NCBI GenBank assembly: GCA_902800255.1
Contig: CADCDV010000007.1
Coordinates: forward strand, 1-10,692
Source: an uncultured Erysipelotrichaceae bacterium
Lineage (GTDB): Bacteria; Bacillota_I; Bacilli_A; RFN20; CAG-826
Reading direction: 5' to 3'
DNA: 10,692 nt
Shown here: positions 1 through 5,635 of the stretch, in pieces
How positions within the stretch are numbered: position 1 is the first letter of the stretch
How the letters are laid out: each line of letters begins with the position of its first letter
Notes under the pieces: generated by a model
Told to the model about the DNA's origin: nothing
The model's input: the letters and a program-made list of their open reading frames with translations, nothing else
Databases searched by the model: none
Made by a program: the position numbers and the translations under genes

Positions 1-909
1 AAGGCTAATCGCACCTGCCATCATGAGGACACAGGTGATGATTTCAATGCCAAGACCACTGCTCACGGTATAGGAAAGGTTGGATATCTCCCCTATTGGC
101 ATCTTCTGGCTGAAGAAATAGATGCCTTCGGCTCTCGTGGAGAAGCCTCCTGTCGCTAAGCAACCCATCGAATGGCAAACCGCCTCAAACGGAGGCATGC
201 CGGCAAGCCATAAGCCTAAGGAACCAGCAGCGACACAACCGAAATAGACAAGGAAGATGATCTTCGCGGATTTGCCTAAGTTAGGGACGATCTGGTCGTT
301 ATGGCCTTCAGCGAAATAGAGTTTGAAGTTCTGTCTACTAGAGATGATGGAAGTAAGAAGGAGGACGAGACCAACGCCACCGATGAACTGCATGAAGGCA
401 CGGTGGAACAAGAAGACGTGCGCATAGCCATAACCTGAACAGGAATCGACTCCTAAAGGAGAACTAAGCGTTCCATCAAGATACGCATTCGCTGGATAAA
501 GAGTGAGGCCTGTGGTCGTGAATCCTGAGGTAGCTTCAAAGAAGCTCTCGGAGAAAGACATGCCTAAAGAGGCATTCGCGTCACCGAAATTGAGCCAGCT
601 GAACTGGGTTAGGAAGAATGGGAAAGCGCCAGAAAGGATGGCAGCGATCCAAATGATGACAAGAAGGACGGCGTCTTCTTTCGGTTTGAAGCGCATCTTC
701 TCTCTGCCAGCGACTAAGAGCTTATAAAGAAGGATGCCTAAGCCGATGTCGAAAGCGGCAGGCACAAGGAAGTCGAGGAAGACCTTCCACTCACCTGGAT
801 AGAAGATGAGCATGAGCAATGGGAAAAGGATGACGATTCCCTCAAACGCGAGGAAAAGGCCAAGATAACCGAATATCAGTCGGAATCCTTTTGCCGGTGC
901 TTTTTTCAT
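1..909 (-). CDS. trkH: TrkH/KtrB family K+ uptake channel subunit, N-terminal 303 residues (partial)
   Basis: This is the membrane pore subunit of a Trk/Ktr potassium uptake system. The frame is open from ATG at 909 to the window edge with no stop, so the C-terminal part lies outside. The visible 303 residues are strongly hydrophobic with several membrane spans. Two selectivity-filter loops typical of the superfamily are present: TSGFTTTG at about residues 127-134 and ATGGFSTR at about 252-259. The full protein usually has four such loops (about 450-500 aa). The start is supported by an AAGG overlapping the stop codon of the upstream RCK gene, 9 nt before the ATG, which suggests translational coupling. 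The gene follows two RCK/TrkA genes, its expected cytosolic gating partners. Whether it is Na+-coupled (Ktr) or H+-coupled (Trk) cannot be told from this fragment. The family call is firm; the TrkH versus KtrB naming is not. Confidence 0.93.
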   Translation of the reverse strand, partial: MKKAPAKGFRLIFGYLGLFLAFEGIVILFPLLMLIFYPGEWKVFLDFLVPAAFDIGLGILLYKLLVAGREKMRFKPKEDAVLLVIIWIAAILSGAFPFFLTQFSWLNFGDANASLGMSFSESFFEATSGFTTTGLTLYPANAYLDGTLSSPLGVDSCSGYGYAHVFLFHRAFMQFIGGVGLVLLLTSIISSRQNFKLYFAEGHNDQIVPNLGKSAKIIFLVYFGCVAAGSLGLWLAGMPPFEAVCHSMGCLATGGFSTRAEGIYFFSQKMPIGEISNLSYTVSSGLGIEIITCVLMMAGAISL

Positions 910-918
910 ATTGGTGCC

Positions 919-1662
919 TTAATCTTGTTTTTTCCTTCTACGGGATTTCTTCTCTTCTTTGACTTCGGCAGCAGGTTCTTCTGGTTTTTCCTCAACCATG
1001 GACTTCTGCCTCTTTAAGAAGCGAAGGATCTCCACTTCATTCTCTTTTGCGCAGGCGACGACAAGGGTGTCCATAGGGCGGAGGACGAGGTCGCCGTTAG
1101 GAATGATGAAGTTATAGTTACGGACGACATAGGCGATGGAAGCGTTCTTCGGGAAGCCCATGTCCTTGATGGCTTGGTCGCAGATCCAATACTTTGGAAG
1201 GAGGGTGGCCTCGATCATGACGATCTTCTCATTATCAAGAGAGAGCGACTTGATGAGGGATTCTGCGTTGGATTCGTTCTTGATCGATTTGGCAAGGAGG
1301 TAAGTCGAAGATATGACGACGTCGATGCCAAGCTTCTTATAAAGGTCAACGTTTGCTGGGTTTGAGACGGCGCAGATGCATTTCTTGACGTGGAAATTGC
1401 GCTTCGCCATAAGGCAGGAAGCGAAGTTATCGGTGTCTCTCTTACAAAGGGAAATGAAAATATCGGCGTCATAGACCCTTGCGGCCTCAAGGATGGCGTT
1501 ATGCCATGGATCGCCGATTGTGACGGCGACGTGCTTTCTTTCCATGAGGGTCTGGGCCACCGCTTCGCTGCCATTGATGACGGTAAGGCGGTTTTCCTTC
1601 GTGTTGAACATGTCGATGATGTAGGCGGCATCTGAGTCGCCGTTAGCGATTACGATATGCAT
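919..1662 (-). CDS. trkA: TrkA-family RCK protein (TrkA-N plus TrkA-C) with charged C-terminal tail
   Basis: This is a 247-aa cytosolic regulator of K+ transport. Residues 1 to about 125 form a Rossmann-like RCK-N domain, and about 135-217 form an RCK-C (TrkA-C) domain ending in a typical 'DTLVVACAKENEV' segment. The usual dinucleotide-binding glycine motif is degenerate: the first strand is followed by NGDSDAA in place of GxGxxG, so this subunit may not bind NAD(H) normally (inference). Residues about 222-247 are a tail rich in Glu, Lys and Arg (ending SRRRKKQD), not part of the known fold. The ATG at 1662 lies 3 nt after the stop of the preceding RCK gene, with a GAGAGGA ribosome site inside the end of that gene. 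It probably forms mixed rings with that partner to gate the TrkH pore encoded just downstream. Confidence 0.9.
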   Translation of the reverse strand: MHIVIANGDSDAAYIIDMFNTKENRLTVINGSEAVAQTLMERKHVAVTIGDPWHNAILEAARVYDADIFISLCKRDTDNFASCLMAKRNFHVKKCICAVSNPANVDLYKKLGIDVVISSTYLLAKSIKNESNAESLIKSLSLDNEKIVMIEATLLPKYWICDQAIKDMGFPKNASIAYVVRNYNFIIPNGDLVLRPMDTLVVACAKENEVEILRFLKRQKSMVEEKPEEPAAEVKEEKKSRRRKKQD

Positions 1663-1665
1663 GCT

Positions 1666-2091
1666 TTATTTCCTCTCATCCTGTTCGATTTCGTTATATT
1701 TGACCAAGGTAAGGTCGAATGGGTAGATTGCTTTGACGTTCTGTAGGCCTTCGACGAGGGCGCCTTTATCTGGGTCATCGAAACGCACGATGGTGCGTGG
1801 GACGGCATAGACAAGCGAGCAGACATAGGCAAGGAAAAGGTTGACGTTATCATCACCAGTGACAATAACGACCTGCCCTGCCGTCTTGATATCGCAATGC
1901 TCCTCAAGGGCGAACATGTCGGTGGAATCGGCATTCACTTTGAAGCCGCTGAAAGTGTCATCAAGGCCATAGAAGGCTTTTGGATTTGGGTCAACGACGA
2001 TGACGTCCTGACCTTTGGCGGCGGCACGGTTGGCGATACCGCTTCCGAGTCTACCTACGCCGATGACGATGGTTTTATTTTTGTTTGCCAT
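1666..2091 (-). CDS. trkA: TrkA-N domain protein (RCK-N only), K+ channel regulatory subunit
   Basis: This is a 141-aa protein consisting of one Rossmann RCK-N domain. An intact nucleotide-binding turn GVGRLGSG lies at residues 11-18, followed by an acidic residue at the end of the second strand (VVDPN, about 33-37) that suits NAD(H) or ATP ribose binding. A later TGDDNVNLFLA segment is typical of TrkA. No RCK-C domain follows: the protein ends at residue 141, so it is shorter than KtrA (about 220 aa) and far shorter than two-repeat TrkA (about 458 aa). Together with the next gene it may reconstitute the parts of one TrkA, this one supplying the intact nucleotide site. It sits 8 nt after the DUF5662 gene in the same operon. 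The family call is firm; the division of labour is inferred. Confidence 0.9.
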   Translation of the reverse strand: MANKNKTIVIGVGRLGSGIANRAAAKGQDVIVVDPNPKAFYGLDDTFSGFKVNADSTDMFALEEHCDIKTAGQVVIVTGDDNVNLFLAYVCSLVYAVPRTIVRFDDPDKGALVEGLQNVKAIYPFDLTLVKYNEIEQDERK

Positions 2092-2099
2092 AGCGCTGA

Positions 2100-2708
2100 T
2101 TATATACCTTCTTTTAGAAGAGGCAAATCTCCGACGGATTTCATAACGTCGAATATCTTGGTCTTCGGATACTTTGCTTCGATCTCATTATAGACCTTTT
2201 TGGTGTTCTTCTTTTTTAGATTCTTCCAGCCGTTTTCGGCGTATTCCGTCAGGCACCATCTGATGAATTCCTCAGTGGTACCGGTCAGATAATAATGAGG
2301 GCAGTTCCGATTGAAATACTCCAAGGTCGTAGAGCCTTTGAAGTTTTTCGGATCATATGTTTTGGAGGCGCTTAAAGTGTCAGCGACATATTCGAGAGCG
2401 TATTTATACGGCATGTTTTTGGCGATGATCCTGCCTTTGAAGAAGTCGGTCCAATATTCCCAGTGGTGTTTGTTCCTTCTTGTATGATGTTGGCAGGCTG
2501 TTGAGTAATAGCCGTTACGGAGACGTTCTTCGTAGATTGGGGAATGGGTACCTACATAGTAGGTGGAGCCCACTTTGAACTCGGTTCTCCCGAATTTGCT
2601 GAGGTCATGTTTGAGGCAATGCCAAAAGATGCCAAGGTGCCAGCCGTTTCTGATGACCTGGTGGCGGTGCTTAAGGATTGTTCTTAGGTGTTTGAAAGGA
2701 TGGCTCAT
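2100..2708 (-). CDS. DUF5662 family protein
   Basis: This is a 202-aa soluble protein with no signal peptide or membrane span. It carries a histidine-rich pattern I recognise as DUF5662: HRHQVI near residue 14, HDLSKF at 34-39, then HH at 74-75 and RNKHHWEYW at about 78-86. The spaced His/Asp residues resemble a metal site, and an HD-type or other metal hydrolase activity is possible but unproven; the family has no assigned function. Its ATG overlaps the stop of the upstream sir2 gene by 4 nt (ATGA), a sign of coupled translation. It is followed closely by the RCK genes, so it is co-transcribed with the K+ transport genes. No direct functional link to K+ is visible. Confidence 0.82.
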   Translation of the reverse strand: MSHPFKHLRTILKHRHQVIRNGWHLGIFWHCLKHDLSKFGRTEFKVGSTYYVGTHSPIYEERLRNGYYSTACQHHTRRNKHHWEYWTDFFKGRIIAKNMPYKYALEYVADTLSASKTYDPKNFKGSTTLEYFNRNCPHYYLTGTTEEFIRWCLTEYAENGWKNLKKKNTKKVYNEIEAKYPKTKIFDVMKSVGDLPLLKEGI

Positions 2709-3433
2709 GAAAGAAGATCCTCTAAGACTTTGCCGATATCGTCATGTATGACGTATTCAAAGAAGGAATCCCTTGGGGTTGGCTCTTTGTTGATTAAAAG
2801 AGTGTGTCCACCTTGGAAATAGTCGATCATGCCGGCGGCTGGATAGACGTTAAGAGATGTTCCTCCGACGATGAGGAAGTTAGCGAACCTTAGCTCCGTG
2901 AGGGCGGATTCCACCACATCTTCATTGAGAGGCTCTTCATATAAGACGACGTCAGGTTTGATGATCCCACCGCATTCAGGGCAATGAGGGATGCCGATGT
3001 TTGGGATATCGTCGATATCGAAGTGACGGCCACAGTCGACGCAGTTATAGCGTTTCGTCGATCCATGGACTTCATAGACCCTCTTGGAACCAGCTTCCTG
3101 ATGAAGGCCATCGATGTTCTGGGTGATGATGGCGATATGATGGCCGGCTTTCTCATAATTTGCTAAGGCAATATGGGCTTTGTTTGGTTTGGCATTTTTG
3201 GCCACCATCGTCTTCCAATAGAAGTCATAGAAAGTTTCCGTATGGTATTCGAAATAGGTATGCGAAAGCATTGTCTCATAAGAGACGCCGTATTCGGAAT
3301 GAATCTTATATAGGCCAGCTGGAGAACGGAAATCAGGGATTCCTGAGGCGGTTGAGACGCCCGCTCCGCCTAAGAAGACGATGCGTTTTGAATCCTTAAT
3401 GAGTTTCTTAATCTCCTCTAACTTGGTATCCAT
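2705..3433 (-). CDS. Sir2-family NAD-dependent protein deacetylase (sirtuin)
   Basis: This 242-aa sirtuin has the usual size of the bacterial family. It would remove acetyl groups from lysines using NAD+, giving nicotinamide and O-acetyl-ADP-ribose. The visible hallmarks are the NAD-binding GAGVSTASGIPDFRS at residues 23-37, TQNIDGLH at 104-111, catalytic His123 in VHGS, a zinc knuckle with Cys131/Cys134 and Cys151/Cys154, and GGTSLNVYPA at about 190-199. All key residues are present, so it should be active. It is cytosolic. It is the first gene of the minus-strand operon. No ribosome site precedes the ATG, but a TATAAT box ends 7 nt before it, suggesting a leaderless transcript. The DUF5662 gene overlaps its stop by 4 nt. 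Confidence 0.95.
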   Translation of the reverse strand: MDTKLEEIKKLIKDSKRIVFLGGAGVSTASGIPDFRSPAGLYKIHSEYGVSYETMLSHTYFEYHTETFYDFYWKTMVAKNAKPNKAHIALANYEKAGHHIAIITQNIDGLHQEAGSKRVYEVHGSTKRYNCVDCGRHFDIDDIPNIGIPHCPECGGIIKPDVVLYEEPLNEDVVESALTELRFANFLIVGGTSLNVYPAAGMIDYFQGGHTLLINKEPTPRDSFFEYVIHDDIGKVLEDLLS

Positions 3434-3440
3434 ACCAATG

Positions 3441-3469
3441 ATTATAAGGAATCAGGCGAAAAATCGTAA
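3441..3469 (-). promoter_or_regulatory. Promoter of the sir2-DUF5662-trkA-trkH operon, apparently leaderless
   Basis: On the minus strand a perfect -10 box TATAAT lies at 3446-3441, with a weak -35 TTACGA at 3469-3464 and a 17-nt spacer. Only 7 nt (CATTGGT) separate the -10 box from the sir2 ATG at 3433, so transcription should begin at or within about a base of the start codon. No Shine-Dalgarno sequence is present. Confidence 0.6.
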
Positions 3470-3477
3470 TTCTCTAG

Positions 3478-3506
3478 TTGCAAAAAGGACTTTCCCTCTT
3501 TATCAT
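3478..3506 (+). promoter_or_regulatory. Promoter of the tRNA-Asn/tRNA-Glu unit
   Basis: TTGCAA at 3478-3483 and TATCAT at 3501-3506 are separated by 17 nt and lie about 28 nt upstream of the tRNA-Asn 5' end. This is close to the sigma-A consensus. The promoter is back to back with the sir2 operon promoter in the same 100-nt gap; nothing else (no riboswitch or leader gene) is seen there. Confidence 0.6.
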
Positions 3507-3534
3507 TATCCGTGCGCCTTTCAGCGCTTATGAC

Positions 3535-3609
3535 GCTCGCTTAGCTCAATGGCAGAGCACCTGGCTGTTAACCAGGGTGTTGTAGGTTCGAGCCCTATAG
3601 CGAGCGCCA
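3535..3609 (+). tRNA. tRNA-Asn (anticodon GUU)
   Basis: A full cloverleaf can be drawn. The acceptor stem GCTCGCT pairs with AGCGAGC. The D stem is GCTC/GAGC with GG in its loop. The anticodon stem CCTGG/CCAGG encloses loop CTGTTAA with anticodon GTT. The T stem is GTAGG/CCTAT with loop TTCGAGC. The discriminator base is G, as usual for Asn, and CCA is encoded at 3607-3609. Confidence 0.96.
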
Positions 3610-3614
3610 TTTAT

Positions 3615-3691
3615 GGCCTGTTGGAGAAGCGGCTTAACTCACATGCCTTTCACGCATGCATTCATGGGTTCGAATCCCGTACAGGTCACCA
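3615..3691 (+). tRNA. tRNA-Glu (anticodon UUC)
   Basis: A full cloverleaf can be drawn. The acceptor stem GGCCTGT pairs with ACAGGTC (one G-U). The anticodon stem CATGC/GCATG encloses loop CTTTCAC with anticodon TTC. The T stem is ATGGG/CCCGT with loop TTCGAAT. Discriminator A and an encoded CCA end at 3691. It lies 5 nt after tRNA-Asn and is surely co-transcribed with it. Confidence 0.96.
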
Positions 3692-3703
3692 AATGGAAAT
3701 AAT

Positions 3704-3729
3704 GGACTGGCAAATGTCAGTCCTTTTTT
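3704..3729 (+). terminator. Rho-independent terminator after the tRNA pair
   Basis: GGACTG at 3704-3709 pairs with CAGTCC at 3718-3723 (extendable by G-U and C-G pairs around a small loop), followed by six T residues. It lies 12 nt after tRNA-Glu. Confidence 0.85.
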
Positions 3730-3784
3730 CTTTTCACCTAATAATGAACGGGGTATTTTAAGCATATAGCATGAATTGAAAAGC

Positions 3785-3790
3785 CATAAT
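3785..3790 (+). promoter_or_regulatory. Possible -10 box of the orphan gene at 3799 (leaderless)
   Basis: CATAAT ends 8 nt before the ATG at 3799, and no ribosome binding site precedes that ATG. No convincing -35 box is seen at the right distance, so this is weaker than the other promoters in the window. Confidence 0.35.
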
Positions 3791-3798
3791 AGACCGTC

Positions 3799-4395
3799 AT
3801 GATTAACAACAATATTTTGGCCCGTATTTTCTACAGTCTTGGGCGTCTAGACAAAATGTACGAAGACTATTTGAAATGGGGTGTGCTTACACCAAATGAA
3901 AAGAAAGCTATCAGTGACGAATTTGATATGCTTAGCCGCGAAGAAACTCCGGCTCTAGCTTTAAAAAGGCACGGTACTATACCTCCAGAAAAATGGCAGG
4001 AGATTACGGACGAAATGAGGAAAAGGCATTCCAAATTCCTCGAAAAACACCCCCATTTTTATCTGAACCCTCTAATAAAGGAGTTGCGAAGCATTGTTGA
4101 GGCATCCGATGTCACTTTCAAGAACGACCCAAGAAAAAGACGTGCTTCAATAAAAGAAGTAAACATTTTAAAAAATGAAGATTACTTGGTGTTTGAATAC
4201 AATCGGTTAGTTAATTCTACTCAAACAAGCGTTGTATTTACCGGCATTCCTTTAAAATTCATTTCGCTGATTAAGGAACTTGGGTTTTTAGTTCCATATA
4301 TCCCTAAGCGGACCCATAGCTTTGTTATCGTTGAAGAAACGCATGCGATTGCGGATGAACTCTATACATTCAGCTATTTGAGATTTGACCAATAA
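3799..4395 (+). CDS. Hypothetical protein, unrecognised orphan gene
   Basis: This is a 198-aa soluble, mainly charged protein that I do not recognise. There is no signal peptide and no clear membrane span. Residues 1-60 look helical (FYSLGRLDKMYEDYLKWG). Residues about 60-85 are Lys/Glu-rich. The stretch about 105-115 contains a basic patch (PRKRRASIKE), and residues about 125-198 look like alternating strands with FTGIPLKFISLIKELGF. It is monocistronic, lying between the tRNA terminator and its own terminator. Its codon use (more A/T-ending codons such as ATT, TTT and AAA) looks different from the C-ending preference of the neighbouring luxE-luxC genes, which hints at separate origin next to tRNA genes. 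No integrase or repeat supports this. Its uninterrupted length and its own terminator suggest a real gene. Function unknown. Confidence 0.7.
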   Translation: MINNNILARIFYSLGRLDKMYEDYLKWGVLTPNEKKAISDEFDMLSREETPALALKRHGTIPPEKWQEITDEMRKRHSKFLEKHPHFYLNPLIKELRSIVEASDVTFKNDPRKRRASIKEVNILKNEDYLVFEYNRLVNSTQTSVVFTGIPLKFISLIKELGFLVPYIPKRTHSFVIVEETHAIADELYTFSYLRFDQ

Positions 4396-4459
4396 GCTAG
4401 GCGTTAGAACTTGGTTTTTCATGCAAGGATTTGACGAGGGTCTAAAGGACATTGAATAA

Positions 4460-4484
4460 GATCAGCGAAGGCTGGTCTTTTTTT
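4460..4484 (+). terminator. Rho-independent terminator after the orphan gene
   Basis: GATCAGC at 4460-4466, loop GAAG and GCTGGTC at 4471-4477 form a 7-bp stem with one G-U pair, followed by seven T residues. The T tract sits 17 nt before the next TATAAT box. Confidence 0.85.
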
Positions 4485-4507
4485 CCGCTTATCGAAAAAT
4501 GTATAAT
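4479..4507 (+). promoter_or_regulatory. Promoter of luxE-luxC, apparently leaderless
   Basis: A perfect TATAAT at 4502-4507 lies 6 nt before the ATG at 4514. The -35 position (4479-4484, 17-nt spacer) is the T tract of the preceding terminator, a poor match to TTGACA. No Shine-Dalgarno site precedes the gene. Confidence 0.5.
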
Positions 4508-4513
4508 GCAGCC

Positions 4514-5635
4514 ATGAGCAAGATGTCTAAGCTCTTCCACACAAGGAAGAAGAAAATCTATTCTTTGGATGACGAACTCTTTTTCGAAGCGATGAAAGAG
4601 AATTGCCTTTTCCATTACAAAAACAACGCAGAATATAAGAAAATCCTCGACAATTTCCACTTCGACCCGAATTCTTTGAAATCATATGACGATTTGGCGA
4701 AGATCCCGTTTTTGCCAACGCTTTACTTCAAGCACCATAACTTGTTGTCTTTGCCTAAACGCAAATACCTCATCAAAGCCACCTCTAGCGGAACAAGCGG
4801 AAAGAACGTTTCGCTTGTCGGTTTCACCTTGGGTGATTTGCTCCGTGGCTGGAACATGGTTAAGAGTGTTTTCGCTTATCACAAACTCTGGTCGCTTAGG
4901 CCTCACCGCTACATCGTCTTTGGATATGAGCCGCATAAAGGAAACGATAAGGCTATCGCCAAGACCGCCTATGGGTTCACTTTAGTCACCCCTGCCATCA
5001 GCAAAGACTATGCAATCAGATGGACGAAAGACGGATACAAGGTCGACCTTGATAATCTTGAGAAGAAATTCATCAAATATTCAAAAGGAAAAACCCCAGT
5101 CAGCACGCTTGGTTTTCCTGCTTATACCTATTTCCTTCTCCAACAGATGAAAGACAAAGGCATCAGACTCAAGATGCCTAAAGGCTCAATCATCTCTTTG
5201 GGCGGAGGTTGGAAATCCTTCTATAAAGAGAAAGTCGACAAAGAGTCCTTCTATAAGCTTGTTGAGGAAGTTCTTGGCATCGACGACAAACACGTCTTCG
5301 AATTCTTTGGAGCGGTCGAACACCCAATCCTCTACACCGATTGCAGAAACCACCACTTCCACATACCTAATTACGCTCGCGTAATCATCCGTGACATCGA
5401 AACCTTGGAACCAGTTAAGCCAGGCCAGGTTGGTCTCATTAACCTTTTGACCCCTATGATGGTTGGCACTCCGATTCTAAGCATCATGACCGATGATTTA
5501 GGCATCCTCCATGAGGAAACCTGCCCTTGTGGCGAGAAATCGATGTATCTTGAGATCCTTGGCAGAAGCGGACTTGACGATATCAAGACCTGCGCAGCCG
5601 GAGCCGAAGAGCTTTTGAAAGGAGAGAAATCATGA
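4514..5635 (+). CDS. luxE: LuxE/PaaK-type acyl-protein synthetase (fatty acid activating enzyme)
   Basis: This 373-aa adenylate-forming enzyme is close to the usual LuxE length (about 370). LuxE activates a fatty acid with ATP to acyl-AMP, then holds it as a thioester before passing it to the LuxC reductase. The ATP-binding loop TSSGTSGK is at about residues 90-97, LGGGWK at about 229-234, and the acceptor region DDLG...CPCG...LGRSG at about 327-353. Cys360 near the C-terminus sits where LuxE carries its acyl cysteine (family knowledge). An in-frame ATG at 4499 would put the TATAAT box inside the gene; I chose 4514 because that box lies 6 nt upstream and implies a leaderless message. The last 4 nt overlap luxC (ATGA). 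No luxA, luxB or luxD is present. It would act in the cytosol with LuxC; the acyl substrate is unknown. Confidence 0.88.
   Translation: MSKMSKLFHTRKKKIYSLDDELFFEAMKENCLFHYKNNAEYKKILDNFHFDPNSLKSYDDLAKIPFLPTLYFKHHNLLSLPKRKYLIKATSSGTSGKNVSLVGFTLGDLLRGWNMVKSVFAYHKLWSLRPHRYIVFGYEPHKGNDKAIAKTAYGFTLVTPAISKDYAIRWTKDGYKVDLDNLEKKFIKYSKGKTPVSTLGFPAYTYFLLQQMKDKGIRLKMPKGSIISLGGGWKSFYKEKVDKESFYKLVEEVLGIDDKHVFEFFGAVEHPILYTDCRNHHFHIPNYARVIIRDIETLEPVKPGQVGLINLLTPMMVGTPILSIMTDDLGILHEETCPCGEKSMYLEILGRSGLDDIKTCAAGAEELLKGEKS

Noticed and set aside
503..727. A plus-strand open frame of 74 codons
   Set aside because: It lies antisense inside the TrkH gene, whose protein has clear selectivity-filter motifs. The plus frame gives no recognisable protein and has no ribosome site.
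3434..3534. A riboswitch or T-box leader between sir2 and the tRNA genes
   Set aside because: The gap is about 100 nt and is accounted for by two back-to-back promoters; no T-box or riboswitch core was seen, and the sir2 transcript appears to have no leader.
3535..3798. A tRNA-associated attachment site for an integrated element
   Set aside because: No integrase gene and no second copy of the tRNA 3' end were found in the window.
4421..4459. Tiny frame ATG...TAA encoding MQGFDEGLKDIE just before a terminator
   Set aside because: It is only 12 codons, has no ribosome site, and does not continue upstream as any recognised gene. It might be the end of a decayed gene, but this is not supportable.
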